A stretch of 64,000 nt of DNA from Eonycteris spelaea (taxonomy: Eukaryota > Chordata > Mammalia > Chiroptera > Pteropodidae): assembly GCA_003508835.1 (NCBI GenBank), contig PUFA01000105.1, positions 4,278,001 to 4,342,000 on the forward strand, read 5' to 3'. Below are positions 1 through 13,689 of the stretch, piece after piece. Positions within the stretch are counted from its first letter, which is position 1. Every line of letters begins with the position of its first letter. The notes under the pieces were generated by a model. That model did no database searches. It saw nothing but the letters and a program-made list of their open reading frames with translations, and was not told the DNA's origin. A program made the translations under genes and the position numbers.

Positions 1-1399
1 TGTTACTGATTTTTTTATGTTGTGATATTTAAACTAAGAAAATTTATAGTTTTCAAAGAGGAAATCTATATTATTGATTTACATATTTTCCCCAGGAATA
101 TTGAGGCAATCACAATTCTTATTCCATGTTTCAGACCACATCATAACAGTGTATTCGTGTATGAGGATGGTTCTCTTGGTTCATTAGAAAGAGTAGTAAC
201 GGATGTAGTTAATTGGTACATCTTAAATCATCCAGGATTATATTAAATATGTTAAAGTCTGTAAACATAGCTTAGAAACATGAGGTTTGTAAAATTAATT
301 TCTGATATCTTAAAGGTGAACTATATGAAGTTTCTGATATTTCACAGTTTGTGACCCTTTGAAAAGGGTATTTTTATATGGTTCAGTGTGACACCACACT
401 CTCAGAGATGATCACCACCTGTTATCAAATCTATTATCTGAATTGAGAACTTTATCTTATGAAATCTCTAGCCTGATCATTTTACATGAATAAAATATAA
501 AAAAAATATTTAATATTTACCATTGCTTTTATGATATTATGGTAGTCATTGATATCTGCCTTACTAGGAAATTATCATTTCCTAGTAAAATAATTCATAG
601 GCCCAGGTGGAATAGTCATTTCTTAATGATGAGCCAGATCTCTTCTTCTGTAATTACATTGCTTACAGAGAGTACACAAATGAAATAAAATCCATACCAG
701 GTATTAACTTTAATTTCTACATGATTCACTTGAATTTCATTGTTCAAATATAACTGATACAGCCAGATTTGCTTAGAATATCATTACTATACAATCATCT
801 ATTGAAATTATATTATTATTTCTTCGTTTCAGAAGCTGTAGCCTAAATATTTCATGCTTTTCCATGGGGATTTTATTTCTAATATTGTTTTTAACGACCT
901 TTTTTCTTTAAACTAAGATTAAAATGTTGCACTTTTTAGAAAACTTCTACTTAGTGGTCCAGCCTGAGAGAGTTTTGTGTGGGATAGAAAAAAATCCGTT
1001 TTTCACTGCGAATGCCTCCTCTATAAGGCAACATTTTGCTTTTTTTCCTTCTAGTCCAATCTTGACACCAGACCCCTGAAAATGTAAATAATATATTTTA
1101 TGAGAATTAAATCTTTTATAAAAATTTATATCTTGAAGGAAATGCAATAAGCTCTAATAAAACAGCATCGCATTTCAAACCATTAGAGTTCATAAAATCT
1201 GTATTATTTCATCGCTCTATTCTTCCTAAACCTAAATTCAGTGCTTTTCAGAATCAATTAAGATTTGTCCATCTTGCGAATTTAGAAAATTTCCAATCCT
1301 AGAAAATATTGTTACTGATATAGTAAACATAAACTTGCTAAATAGATAGAATAAGTTCTGTGATTATAAATCCTCAGAGTTTTAAAAATCTATTCTTAT
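1..1399. other. Unique-looking intronic sequence
   Basis: No gene, RNA or clear repeat was recognised. The open frame at 22-246 has no familiar motif and no credible splice context, so it is treated as chance. Confidence 0.5.
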
Positions 1400-1785
1400 T
1401 TGATAATTCTTCCTACCAGGCTTCAGGCCCTCATTATCTCCATCTGGACTATTTTAATAGTGGGAAACAGTCTTTTTCTCCATCAAAAACATCCTCTACA
1501 TTAATGCAACTGCTCTTAATTTTTCAAAATCACATAATTTCTCTGAATTCTCATCAAATCCAGTTCAAATTACATAGCTCAGAACACGTGTGCTTCTACC
1601 GGTCTCTTCAGCTCATAAACTCATGTTCTGCGTTGAAACCTTACTACAGGAATAGTAAACTGATTGCATTTTTCAAATACATGCCATACCCTTTATCTCC
1701 TCTGGTCCTCCCTTTTTTCCTTTCTGTATTATCATCACCCGCTATTCCTTACTTTCCCTTTCTTTTTTTTTTTTTTTTTTTTTAA
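1400..1785. repeat. Old unassigned interspersed repeat ending in a T tract
   Basis: The phrases around 1425-1460 (CTCATTATCTCCATCTGGAC and similar) resemble a common old mammalian interspersed repeat that I cannot name with certainty. A run of about 21 T at 1763-1783 follows. The 141-codon open frame across this stretch carries only low-complexity sequence at its end and no protein motif. Confidence 0.35.
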
Positions 1786-3895
1786 GTTCGGGCTCATGAA
1801 TCAATTTCTCTAAAAAAAGCCCTTACTCATCCTGACACTAATTTCTCTCTCCTGTTTCTCTACAGCATGCTGTAAGACATCTGTATTAGCAGGTGTTATC
1901 ATTCTTAGTTGTACTGGAAATAAAACTGTGCCAATTTGTTGTATTTTAGCTTCGATGACATAGAGGAAAGGGTTACTTTAGATTTTGAGAAATATGTCGT
2001 ACCACTGCACTGTTCACCCTTGAGCCTAACTTCCTACTCAGTGGAAAGCCTAATAACTTGATTCCTTCCAAAACAAAACTACCTAAATTGATGTTTTGAT
2101 CTCTGTGTGCTCCCTAACAAATTCTGCTGTTACTATCTAATTCTTTCGCGTGATTCTAGAGACTGATTTCTGTCTTCACTTCAAAGTCTTAACGTTCATT
2201 TTTACCTCTCCCCAAATGCTGAAAATTGCAACCAAGTAGTGTTGGTTCTTCCTTTATCGTTTATCTGTTTGTTTTTTTGGAATGGTGATTCATCATTTGG
2301 GTCCTATCCTATACTGCCCTACGGATAATAAATATAATCTTTATTATTATCATTTCACTCTACTTTCCAAATGGTTGACTCACCACTGCTCTAAGGTAAG
2401 GTTTTGATATTAGGGAGATGATTTTCATATGATGTAGTGACCATTTCTCAGACTTCCACTGCTTGTTCCACCTCATCAACATCTTTATCAGCGGTACCCC
2501 TATGACAAGTTGTTCCTTTTCATGTCTCCAACTATTTGTTATTTTGCTGTTTTGAAATATGTCCTCTTTGTATGTTACTTTGTCATCTATTAGAGGCTGA
2601 GTTTCTTGAAAGAAGTGTGATATTTAATTCTATTTTTTTCTTATAGCTATGGTTTTAGCCCACCTCTCCCATGAATAAATACAGCCCAAACACATTAATA
2701 TATTTTCTTTTAAATGCATTCATTTCTAAATAAAATCCAAATGAAGTATATCTATACATTTGTAACTGTGTTATTGTATATTTTTAGGTTACAGAGAAAA
2801 TGCTCCTGATGTTTCTGTATAGCATAAAAATTCTAACAGAAAATGAACTAGAGAAATATTTTGGAAGCTGAAACATCAGCAATTCAGCAAAGTAGTGTTA
2901 GTGTAACCAGATAAATAATGTTAGTTCCAATGCTAGGGCAGACAAGGCAATTTGAAAAATATAGGAACGCAAAACAGTAATGTAGCAGAAAATATATGAT
3001 TTAAACTTACTTGTCCATATATAATAAATCACATGACAGAGCAGATGAACTGAGAGTGGTATTCTCTGTTAATACTCAGTATGGAGTACTTTTTTCACAT
3101 GTAGTTGGACCTATACTTTCAAAAAATGAAGCCCCCTTTCCCTTGGACCTCATACAGAAGATGTCAATCAATATGGCAAAAAGCTTCATAGCCAACCCAT
3201 AACTTTCTAGTCCTTAGACATTTCTCTTGAAGAAAATTGTGTGTGTGTGTGTGTGTGTTTACATTGTGTGTGTTGTGGGTGTTGGTAAGAGGCATAATAA
3301 TAGTCTTTGCTTATTTGAAGTCTGATATGACAAAAGTGACTTTTTCTCTCTCATAATATCCAAAGGGTTAATAACTAGAGCTAAAATGAATATATTTGAC
3401 TCTATACAAACCAAATATTAGTATGAAATTTGAATAACCAGTAGGCTAGAGATGGCTTAGCAGGCAACTCACAGTGTCGCTTGTCACAACAGGTGTTGTG
3501 AACATCTATGCAAACATAGATGGCATGATTGCTTGGCTAAAATGTCTTTGAGGAGATTAAAATATCAAATGAATGATTGTCTTAGAATGTCTCTGAGTTC
3601 CTTTGTAAACCCCAGATTATCTATTTATTTGTAGAATCTTCTTCCCAAATTGCTAGCTTAAGTATTCAGTGGAGAGATTTCTAAGTTTCTGCTATGAGAA
3701 AAATCGCATGTTTTCTTTTATATTTTTTCATATAGGTAATATATAGTACTGCATACATGAAATCATGCGATTTATGAATACACTCCTTTTGTGCTACATG
3801 TGATTTTTAATCTCCTTTATAGATTATATTTTGTTCCTGATTTTAGAGGGAATGTTTTCAGTTTTTCACCAGAAGCATAATATTAGCTGAGAGTT
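1786..3895. other. Unique-looking intronic sequence with a short GT microsatellite
   Basis: Nothing coding was recognised. A (GT)n tract of about 20 bp lies at 3239-3258. The part around 2540-2690 has a faint look of an L2/MIR 3' end but is too degraded to call. Confidence 0.4.
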
Positions 3896-4320
3896 TGATG
3901 TGTATGGCCTTTATTATGTTGAGGTACTTTCTGCTATACCCATTTTATTAAGTGTTCTGATCATAAATAGATGCTGTATCTTGTCAAATGCTTTTTATGC
4001 ATCTATTGATACTATCGTATCATTTTTATCCTTTGCTTTTTTTATGTTGTATATTTCATTGATTGATTTGTGCACATTAAATCCATCCTTGGTCTCCTGG
4101 AATGAACCCATTTGATCGCGTGGTATCTTCTTTTTAATATATTGTTGTATTCAGTTTACTAGTATTTCATTTAGGATTTTTGCATCAGTATTCATCAGAG
4201 ATATTGGTCTATAGTTTTCTTCTTTCGTGTTATTCTTACTAGGTTTTGGCATCAGGGTACTTTGGGCCTCATAATATGTGTTAGGAATTTTGCTTAGATT
4301 GTATCACTCATTTCAACAGC
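3896..4320 (-). repeat. L1 LINE fragment, antisense ORF2 reverse-transcriptase region
   Basis: The + strand shows the familiar reverse complement of L1 ORF2. It includes the stretch for a Phe/Leu-rich RT segment, the phrase ATGCATCTATTGATACTATC near 3998-4017, and the 'TCTATAGTTTTCTTCTTTCG' type text near 4209-4228. Stops and small gaps interrupt the frame. It is truncated at both ends. The 71-codon + strand frame at 3900-4115 is a shadow of this element. Confidence 0.8.
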
Positions 4321-4459
4321 AAAAATGACACTTTTTCAAAAAGAGTCCGTTTTCATTTTATACTTGTGTTTGATATTATTCAGTTGCTTAACTAATAATA
4401 AAGGTATATTTCTTCTTCAACCATTTTTTCCTTAACATTTTCAATGCCAGGCATTGAAT

Positions 4460-4610
4460 TTTGCTTGTATAATATTATTTAACTTTAAGAACAACACATT
4501 TTACAGATAAGAAAACTCTTGTGCAGGATAATAAAATAATTATTATAGCTGCATAATTAATAGGAAAGGAATCAAGGTGTTTTAAAAGTCTAAATACAAC
4601 TAACTCTTGT
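4460..4610 (+). repeat. MIR SINE fragment
   Basis: The text ACATTTTACAGATAAGAAAA near 4496-4515, followed by decayed AGCTGCATAATTAATAGG (for 'agctagtaagtgg'), is the MIR core and 3' half in sense orientation. It is heavily mutated. Confidence 0.6.
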
Positions 4611-4979
4611 TGTTAACAACAACAATATATTTAAAGCAAACAAACAACAACAAAGAAAGAAGCATTTATTTTCTTTAAAAATCCATAAGCACAGAAGATT
4701 TTAAAGACAAACTCTTGGTAAAATTTATTTTCAGCATAAAATGTTTTCTTTACTAAGATTTTCTGAAAGAAGATATTTCTTTAAAGTTTAACTTTTGTTT
4801 TTCCAAATAGATATGAATCAGGAAGCTCTTTGAAACAACTCTTCCAATAATTAATGATTTTAAAAAGAAAATTTAACTTACTTTACACAGTGACTCAAAA
4901 AAATAGTTTGAGCATGTTTTTTATCTGTTTGTTATATCTTTATATTTTTCCTATTATATCTTTACTTCATTTAATAAAT

Positions 4980-5645
4980 CAACATTCCCACCAGCAGTGT
5001 ATAGTATTCCTTGTGTAAATTGGTACAGCCACTATGGAAAATAGTATAGAGGTTCCATAAAAAATTAAGAGTAGAATTTCTCTATGACCCAGCAATCCCT
5101 CTTCTCAATGCCTACCCCCAAAATTGAAAATATTTATTTGTAAAGATTCATGCATCCTGATGTTCATCGCAGCATTATTCACGGTGGCCAAGACATGGAA
5201 ACAACTGAAGTGCCCTGTGTTAGATGATTGAATAAAGAAAAGAGACTATCACTAGTCATAAGAAAAGATGAAATATTGCCATTTGTGATAGTACGGATGG
5301 ATCTTGAGATAATCATTCTAAACAAAACAAATCAGACAGAAAAGATTGAGAAACATACAATTTCACTCATGTGCGGGTATAAAACTTCAAGCAACAGATG
5401 AACAAGACAACAAACAAAAGGCCATAGACACAGACAGTAGTTTAGTGGTTGCCATAGGGAAATGAAAGGTGGAGAGCAGGTGGATAACGATACAGGTGAT
5501 CAAAGACATGGTGGCAAAAGGAAATTTGACTGAGTGATGAATACACAATGCAATTTACAGGTGATATACTATTGAATGGTACACTTGAAACCTAAATATT
5601 TTTATTAACCAATGCCACCCCAATAAATTTAATAATTAAAAAATC
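4980..5645 (+). repeat. L1 LINE 3' end (ORF2 tail and 3' UTR), 5'-truncated
   Basis: It starts in the ORF2 C-terminal coding region (the 'ggtacagccactatggaaaa' phrase near 5021-5040). It passes through the 'catggaaacaactgaagtgc' text near 5194-5213 and the 3' UTR, and ends with CAATGCCACCCCAATAAATT at 5610-5629 and an A-rich tail. The terminal motif is one I associate with bat L1 families. Many stops are present, so it is inactive. Confidence 0.85.
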
Positions 5646-6685
5646 ACTTACAAACTTACTTTATGTAATTGAATATTTATCTCCCTTAGATCTAGGGCGT
5701 CTCGCTTTATATCTTTCCTCTTCTTAAGAACTCTTTTTTTTTTTGTATCTTTAATTTCTTTTTTTAACTTTTTTCTTTCCTTCCCTTCTCTCTCTTTTTC
5801 TATTTGGTTTACTTTTTAGTGTTAATTTTTTGTTGTTGTTGAGGAAAGTATTGATTTCGTTGAGGGTATATGGATCCAGGCTACTTGTTTTGTATCTAGT
5901 TCAATAAACCTTCAATATGATTCAAAATTTTATAATTTGGAGCTTCTCAGCAGCATGTAACAGGTGTGCGTCAAACCCTCTCTAATATCTGTGACTCCAG
6001 CCCAGAAAATTTTAAGGTGAATGTTAATTACATGACTATCTAAGCTAAACTAAATTCAAGCTAAATACTTTACTTCAAGTTCCTATATTTGGGTAATGCT
6101 GTAACATCGTATAAGAATTTGTGTGTGAAATATAAATCAAATTATTAAATTAGTCAATTTTATGTAAAACTGTTGTTTATAAAAATAAAATTGTGAAGTG
6201 ATTAAGCAACAGCTTAAGTTTTAAAATAGCTTTTCTGTGTCACTTGCAGAAGAGTTCAGAAACTTGAAAATTGAAATGCAAATGTGCGTGTATACGATAA
6301 TATATTTTTGAAATTAATGCAATAATTATATTAAACCATTTAGAGGAAAGTCAAAAGAGGGACTACTAGAACATACTGTTTTATTATGTTTTAATGATGT
6401 AATCATGATATTCAGAGAACAGTTTTTAGAATACAGAGGAGAAAGCAGGAGAAGCATAGAAAATGAGTCAGTCATATTATTTTTATGTAGAGAGGTTTAG
6501 CAGGTTTGTTGTAACAAGGTAGTTGTGACTAAGTCCATCTTGCGTTAAAAATTTCCACTGAACACATGGATCCTTTTACATGTCAACAACAAGTTCATCA
6601 TCAATTTGCATTAGCTGAACCATTATTTTATAAAGATGGAAGAGATGTATCCAAAAAGAAGATACCCCAAGATAAGAAAGAGGTT
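5646..6685. other. Unique-looking intronic sequence with pyrimidine-rich patch
   Basis: No gene was recognised. The segment at about 5715-5815 is T/C-rich and may be simple-sequence derived. The rest is AT-rich and unassigned. Confidence 0.4.
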
Positions 6686-7024
6686 CTATAGTTTGCTAGG
6701 CCAGCCATAGCAAAGTATTGTAGACTAAGTGGCTTACACAACTGGCATTTATTTTTCCACAGTCCTGGAGACATGAAGTTCGAGATCTGGCTTATGGGTA
6801 GCCATCTTTTTATGTCTTCACGTTGTTTTCCCATTATCCATTATTGTATCCAAATTTCTTTCTTATGAGAGCACCAGTCATATTGGAATAGGGTCACCTA
6901 ACGACCTCATTTTGACATAATCACCTCTGTAAAGACTCTACGTCCAAAAAGGTCACATTCAATGTATTGGGAGTTAGGACTTCAATGTTAATTTTTTGGA
7001 GGGATACAATTCAGCTAATAACGG
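6686..7024 (-). repeat. MLT1-type (ERVL-MaLR) LTR, antisense
   Basis: The + strand follows the reverse complement of the MLT1 consensus: 'tagtttgctaggccagccat' near 6690-6709, 'agcaccagtcatattggaat' near 6871-6890, 'acctcattttgacataatca' near 6904-6923, and an end at 'gatacaattcagctaataac' near 7003-7022. An internal part is deleted. It is a solo, non-coding LTR of an ancient endogenous retrovirus-like element. Confidence 0.85.
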
Positions 7025-7557
7025 GTTCTTTTTATATATATATATTTTTAAGTGCTTATGAAAATGTCTTTAGAGAAGATTTCCAGAGTAATTTATTTAG
7101 TGTTTCTTTTAAACTCAGTTGTACAAAGTGAGGATTTAGTGAAGCCTGAATGGACAGCTGGAGGTTAACAAAATCAAGATGGATATTCCCAAATTGTAGA
7201 GCTATAAGGCAAATATCTATTAACTAAAATTTAGGCTTTCTCAATCCCATTTATCTGATCAATATGAATTAGAGAAAATACATATGATTTTTTTGTTATA
7301 GCTCCATAGTTCCTACCTGAAGATTTTATTGCAGTTCAGTTATCTCTTTGACGATAAGAAAAATTATACACACACAATAAAAAATTTACACATACACTTA
7401 CACCTATACTAAAATATATTAAGTCCCAGGTGTTCTGCATAGCACCTACTTAATCTAAAACCCTGCCTTAATTAATAAACTAGTATATGGAAACTTTATA
7501 AACTATGATAGATTTTCTACAGTCTACTGATAATTGGTGAAAAGAGAAACATTATTT
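7025..7557. other. Unique-looking intronic sequence
   Basis: No gene or repeat was recognised beyond a short TA run at about 7035-7050. Confidence 0.4.
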
Positions 7558-7558
7558 T

Positions 7559-7780
7559 AAAGGCATCTAAGTTGAATTTCTGAAGGTACTTACCAGAAAC
7601 TACAATCCTCATCACTTCTCACCCCATAATGCATCAGCTCAGTGCTGCATGAACAATTGCCGGAAAGTGCTCTGTTCAGTATTAAACAAGTTGTGAATTA
7701 TCACTTTCTGAGTCATTTAAATATCTTTTCTGAGGAGAACAGGAAGCAAAAAAAAAAAAAAAAAAAAAAAAAGGCATCTA
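7559..7780 (+). mobile_element. Poly(A)-tailed retrocopy of an unidentified RNA, flanked by target-site duplication
   Basis: The 10-bp duplication AAGGCATCTA occurs at 7560-7569 and again at 7771-7780, directly after a run of about 25 A (7748-7772). The first copy lies after TTTT, so the site reads TT|AAAGG, close to the L1 endonuclease preference TT|AAAA. These are the hallmarks of L1-mediated retroposition in + orientation. The 178-nt body (7570-7747) has no L1 sequence, no AATAAA near the tail, no obvious tRNA or 5S promoter boxes, and no long open frame. The source could be a small non-coding RNA, an mRNA 3' fragment using a variant poly(A) signal, or an uncatalogued SINE. The pure tail and perfect duplication suggest a fairly recent insertion. 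Confidence 0.75.
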
Positions 7781-10700
7781 CAGAGGATATGTAGGTCACA
7801 TTCCTTCCAGATTCATTTATACTGGGTATAGCAAATTCATGTCTCAGGACAAATCCCATCTAGTCTTCTTAGAGATTCTGGCCTACCTCATAGTTTGTTT
7901 AAAAAATAATAATTAAATGAAAATTACATCACAAGTAAAATATAAGAGACACCAATTAATATTCAGTCTTTCTCTAGTCTAGACAAAAATTCCATCTATA
8001 GTCCAACCTGAAGTTACCAAAACTCTTTGAGCCTCCCTTGGGATAAAATGAGTTTGCTAGATGATCTAAATCCCTAAAATATGTAAAGGTAGACCTCTTC
8101 TCTGATCCTGTGAATTCGGAGCACTTAAAAAAGTATCTAACAGGTAGTAATGTACCTGAGATTCTGAATACAATTTTAAAAGGGATCATGAATGTTCAGT
8201 GGAAATTAAGCAGAGTGGGCCCATTAGAGATATGTGAGATTAAGGTATAATAAAAATTTCAGCATTCACATCAATAAAAGTGTTTTAGAAAAAAATATTC
8301 AAAACAATTTTTATGCTTGCTGATAAGTTCTCCTTTACATATAACAATACTTTAGGGAATATCCTAAGAATTTTACATCAACTCTGAAAGCTTCCTTATT
8401 AATTAGATAAGCATTATCTTGCTATAGGAAAAAATGAAGCAATGTAATGCTTCATTGATGAACCAGCAATTAAAGAGGCTCTTATTTGTTAAAAGAAAGT
8501 ATTATATTTTTTAGGAACTCAGAAAAAAATGCTTTCTGAGGAATTTTGACCATATGGGTGTAAAATTTGGAAGTATTTTATTCTAAAATGTAACTTTTTA
8601 ACTAGAAGCCAAAAATCATGTTTCAGGAATTTCTATTACTATCATGCTGCTTCCTAGAAGGCAAACACAGGAAGTTATTAATATTTATAGACTAAGAATG
8701 AAGCAAACATTATAAATTAAATATTACCTGTTTTTCACAGAAGAGCACAATAAACTGACCAAAAATTCCATAGATGATTCTTTATGGTAACAGAAAAAGA
8801 AAAACCACAGGGGATCTTTAAAATAGTTAACCTTTGATATTACTGAGTCTCCCGCTTTACTACATGTAGAGCCTGAGATTTATTGAAGTAAATTATAAAT
8901 AACTACTCCTAGAATTTTAGCTAAAACTGTATTCTTTATTTCAATGTAATGTAGCTTCACTGTATTATGTGATTTTGAGAGAAAAGCCATAACAATCTAT
9001 GTGTAATTTGTAAACCGTGTTTAAAGAGTTGCTGCAAATCTCTGTAGAATCTAATAGAGAATTTGATAAATTGGTTGTTAATTAAATAATCAAAAACCAA
9101 TATCACTGAGCTGAAGTGTGAAGATGTCATTTTCTGCTACAGGTGAAATCTAACTTGAAATTTTCCACCTTAGTCAGAAGGCTGCTAAACCAGAACATAC
9201 TCTCAGACATATTCTTCAAATTGCAATAAAACCTACCTTCAATGCAGTGTCTTTATTTAATATTCATTATATTTCAGGGTCGCATTTCAATGCAATAGAG
9301 GCCTAAATCATTGCAAGTGTGAGTAGTTATTATTTAACATTTATAAAGTTTAAATAAAACTAGAGAAAAAAAGGATATTACTTAAAAATTATTCTTTATT
9401 ATCTTTCTCCTGAAATTCTTTGTTCCAGTAATACAAATCTATGTATAATTCAGAATTCATGGAGATATATTATTAAATGCAAGTGCTCTCATAAGATCAC
9501 TATTACAACCAATTTCCAAAGTCTTTTAATAGATTCAGAAATTATTTAAATCACAGCTCAGTATATTTTACAATTACACATGAGTCAAGCATGAGCAGGA
9601 AAAAATGCCTTTTGTATTTGCTAAACATAGCAGTATTGTATTAATACTTGGGCAAGGCGATTCATTGATGATAACAATAATAATAAGTATGCACATTATT
9701 TTGAAAACAATAATAGCTGGGTAAACTTTTGTGAAAAAGTGAATTTTAAAAACTCTTTCTGCTGAATTGCATCAATTTCTCACAAAAGGTCAGATGGTAG
9801 AAACAAAAAGCATACGATGTACAGAAATCCCGTATTTTGTTATGATTTTCTTTATATGAGTGTTTTGTTTCCTTAATATAATATTTCACTTTTTTTAAAC
9901 TGGAGATTTGTTTAAAGGCAATTAAACTATCTAAGAAGTAACCAAGGTGACTTTAGTATTTTAGTTTCAGCAAGCGTTATATCTGATAAATAACGGCCAA
10001 TGAGACTAGTTGTGCATGCTTTATTATATCTTCTTTCAATTCAAAATCAACCTCTTAAAAATACTCTTCTTGTGAGCATATATAATACATGGGGCATTTA
10101 AAAATATGTCACTTTAATGAACATTTTTGTGTCTTTAGGGTAACTATATGAACTTGCTAGAACAAAGGAGATATTCTATTTTACAGTTATTTGATCTCCA
10201 TTTACAAGAACGTACAAGGAAACAAAACAATCATTACCGTGGTCTTCAGGTGTTCTGCATAACATTTTACTTAATTTCATTTAAACTACAGCAAATTTGC
10301 GAGGTGGTTATTGCATTCCCTCTCCGCTAGTAGTAAATTGGAGCTAAATGTAATGCAGCTAGCAAGTGGCATAGTGAAAATTTAAACATAATTCTAATCC
10401 CAAGGCCTGTGCTACCTCTGTGGTAATACCTATCACTAGAAATATTGTGAACACTCACAGACACACACACACCCAATTCCTCCCTTGAAGTTTCTTTGTT
10501 AATTGAAATGTTCTTTCACTGGGTTCTAAATGTTTTTGATAGTAAAATTTACATATCTTCAAACACTATTTCAACTAATTATTTGTGGACAGTAATCAAC
10601 CAATGCTTATTAATTACATATATACTCATACAAATGCATATTACTATTATTGGTATGATTCAGTTTCTAAAGAATGTCTACCCATAATTATAATAATAGG

Positions 10701-12578
10701 GATCTAGATGAAAGGGAAAATGGATTCTGATATCAAAATTACAAATCCAGCATATAAAAATTTTACATCAATTTTCTTCAACTGAAAAATGAATGTGCTC
10801 AAGTGCCTTGAGAAATAAAAGTTCTGTGGACATGCCTGAAATTGCACTTGTGATTATCTAAATAATAGTGGTTTAAAGAGTAATAAGGGCTGTTAATAAT
10901 CTGTCTCAGTGACAAAATCAAACTTAATTCATGATGCCTGACTAAGAAGAACTAAAAGGACAGGGCATCAAGTTATAAAATTAAATGACACATTTCACAG
11001 TAAAGGTAATAATAAAAGATGCTATTCTACAATGCCTATAATTCCACTTTCAAATGGGCAGTATGGGTAATTCTTCCTAAATTCATAAGAAAGTACAAAT
11101 TGGAGTGTTTCTTCTATGGAAGGTTACTGTAGAAGAAAAGATATTTATTAGCTCTCAAGAAGGAAACAGCCTTGGCTAACATAGCAAGCAGAAAAAAAAG
11201 TCTAATTTATATAAAAAATCATTATACATTGAGGACATTGCTAGGTTCTGAGACAAAATATTTTAAAAAGCAAGTGGGGTTCTATCCTCATGGAGCTTAC
11301 TGTCTATTTAGAAATGTTTATGTAAATCATCAAATTTTATTCTGTAACTTTCTTTTACATAGTATTATAAAAGTTTTTAAATTAGAGAGTAGGGGACACA
11401 AAGAATTTATTAGATTTTACTCATATTGACTTTTTCTGTGAATTTTTGGAATTATGTTTTTATAAGAAATTCTATTGCAATAAATATACAACACGTAACA
11501 TAAAATATTATAACAACGGTCACCAATATTACTGTATTTAGCATAAGTAAAATGCTAAACTTCGACCTAGTTGTTTGAGAATTAATTTGCTTAAAATTAC
11601 ATAAGTTCACCCAATTTGGGCAACTGAGAAAATTACATAATTGCAATGTCTGTTTTATGAATTTTAACAATTATTATAGTGGAATTAGGTCATGTAATAA
11701 AGATAATAATGATACAATTGTTAATTGAAGTTGGTATTAAAGACATCTTTTTTATTAAAATTCAGGTACTATCTGGTTTTTACAATTTTAATAAAGCTAA
11801 ATTGCTACCACATTTCAACTTCAGAGATGATATTGTTCTGTTCTATGGAGAAATCTTTTGCTAATGGTCAGTTTGAGGAATGAAAAGAGAGATTCCAAAG
11901 TTAAGAGAATTTCATTTTAGTGTGAGATGACATCTATTCAATAAAGAGAGGATGATCTTCAGAATTCAATATATATGTATTTTTAAATACATTTTATTTC
12001 CTTTCAGAATAAAGTGAAGTATTTAACACATTATTTATTTGCTTATTACCTCTGTGAGGCCACGATTACCAGTTAAGTTAGTAAGTATGCAATACTACTG
12101 TTTTAAATTTTAAGATCTATTTTAATCGAAGTTATCTCTTCAAGTTCACTTTCCTTTTCAAAATAAAGAACAAAATCAAACAAATGAAAAGCATATATAG
12201 TCAAGAGTATATATGAGGAAACTTCAACAATTGATTACATTTAACGATAATTTAAATTTAAAGTTTTTATATTCACTTATAAAAGATCTCACGGTATTCC
12301 CTGATTTATTTTCACTGTGGCTCATGATTCTTTCCAGTCTTGGACTGATAACTTAGCTTTTCCATTCGTAACTGAACCTTATAAAATATATTTGCTTTAA
12401 ATTGTCTCCTAGGGGTCTTCTTACTATTTCAAAGCATATCAGGCTTGTATTTGTTTGAAAGCAGATATTTTAGCAAAAGGTTCACTTCTATCTTTTTTTT
12501 TCCCCATGTCTGTCTTGAAAGAAATAACAAGCATTGACATACATGGGAGTATTATAGTTAAGAAATTTGAAAGAGATT

Positions 12579-12580
<2 letters not shown>
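7781..12580. other. Long unique-looking intronic stretch
   Basis: About 4.8 kb of AT-rich sequence without a recognised gene, RNA or high-quality repeat. The listed frames here lack domains, splice context or homology that I know. Very old repeat fragments may be present below visual recognition. Confidence 0.45.

Positions 12581-12581
<1 letters not shown>

Positions 12582-12618
<37 letters not shown>
12582..12618. repeat. (AC)n dinucleotide microsatellite
   Basis: About 18 uninterrupted AC units, followed by an A-rich stretch and TA-rich sequence. Confidence 0.97.
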
Positions 12619-12622
<4 letters not shown>

Positions 12623-13550
12623 CATTTATTTATATATATTTCATTGCTTAAAATATATTAAAATTCTGTCTACTTCTGTTTTAGCATACCAATAAATGCT
12701 GATAAAGCAACTAAAGTAACTGAACACTCAAGTGTTGAAGCATTTTTATTTAATTACATTGCAGATAATAAATGTATATCTGTCTAACTTTGCTTGATTT
12801 GGTGTTTTAATGTATTTTTAGTTTGGAGTCTGGGGATATTTTGAAATGCTAGCTTTGTAATGCTGAATATACAAGAAGCCAGAATTGGTCTTCTGTGTAA
12901 ACTGCTTCCTTGATGTAAATTTAAAGCATAGTTCATTCTTCTAGGCAACCAAGACACCACTTAGTGAATTACTGTTTGTGTTAAAGGCTAATTCAATAGC
13001 ACACCTCTGAATTAGCTTTCTCAGACAGCCAATTCTCACCCAATAAATTGTAGGGCACAGAACTCTGGAGGGTAGAATCATTATTAAAAAAAATAATCTC
13101 CAACATCATTTATATACCAAGAAAATCTTCAATCTAAATATGTGATATTTCTCACAAATATGTTACTTTTTGTTAATAGATATCATTGACATTGTTAAGA
13201 TATATTAATTTAAAAGCTTGACTGAATTTCTTCCCATTGTTACCATTATCTTAATCAATTGTTGTTACAACTTCTGTTATGTGCAGATCTAGATAACATT
13301 AAGTGAAGAATTATTTACCTCAAGTGTGTTATAACCATCTGATGTAGAATACCATTAGTTGTAAGACTTTATTTTGGTGCTACAAAAACATAAAACAGAA
13401 ATTCCTGTGAATTAAATTATTACATCTGTGTTGAAATGTGGTAAATGTGCATCTTAGAATCAATGAGATGAATATATTTTTTGAAAGTTATGTCTTTGCC
13501 AACAATGATATAATAAACATTCTGGTCACCCTGCATAAAATAATAGATTT
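12619..13550. other. Unique-looking intronic sequence
   Basis: No gene or confident repeat was recognised. Confidence 0.4.
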
Positions 13551-13554
13551 GAGT

Positions 13555-13640
13555 AAATATCCAGTAGAGGGATCGAATTCTACACTTGAAACTTATTGGA
13601 TTTTGTTTATCAATGTCAACATAATAAATAAAAAATAGTA
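13555..13640 (+). repeat. Probable L1 3' terminal fragment
   Basis: The text CTACACTTGAAACTTATTGG at 13580-13599, then 'tcaatgtcaacataataaat', resembles the same L1 3' terminus seen near 5590-5640 in a more decayed form, followed by an A-rich end. It is short, so the assignment is tentative. Confidence 0.5.
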
Positions 13641-13689
13641 ATTATTATTAAAACATAAGAAAATAAAATACAATCGTTTTATAAGAGTA

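Noticed and set aside
22..246. Possible exon at the left edge (preceded by CCCCAG near 95)
   Set aside because: No FSTL5 similarity and no good donor; a chance frame in AT-rich DNA is more likely.
1360..1785. 141-codon + frame
   Set aside because: It is in a probable old repeat, ends in a T-tract poly-Phe run, and shows no domain or splice context.
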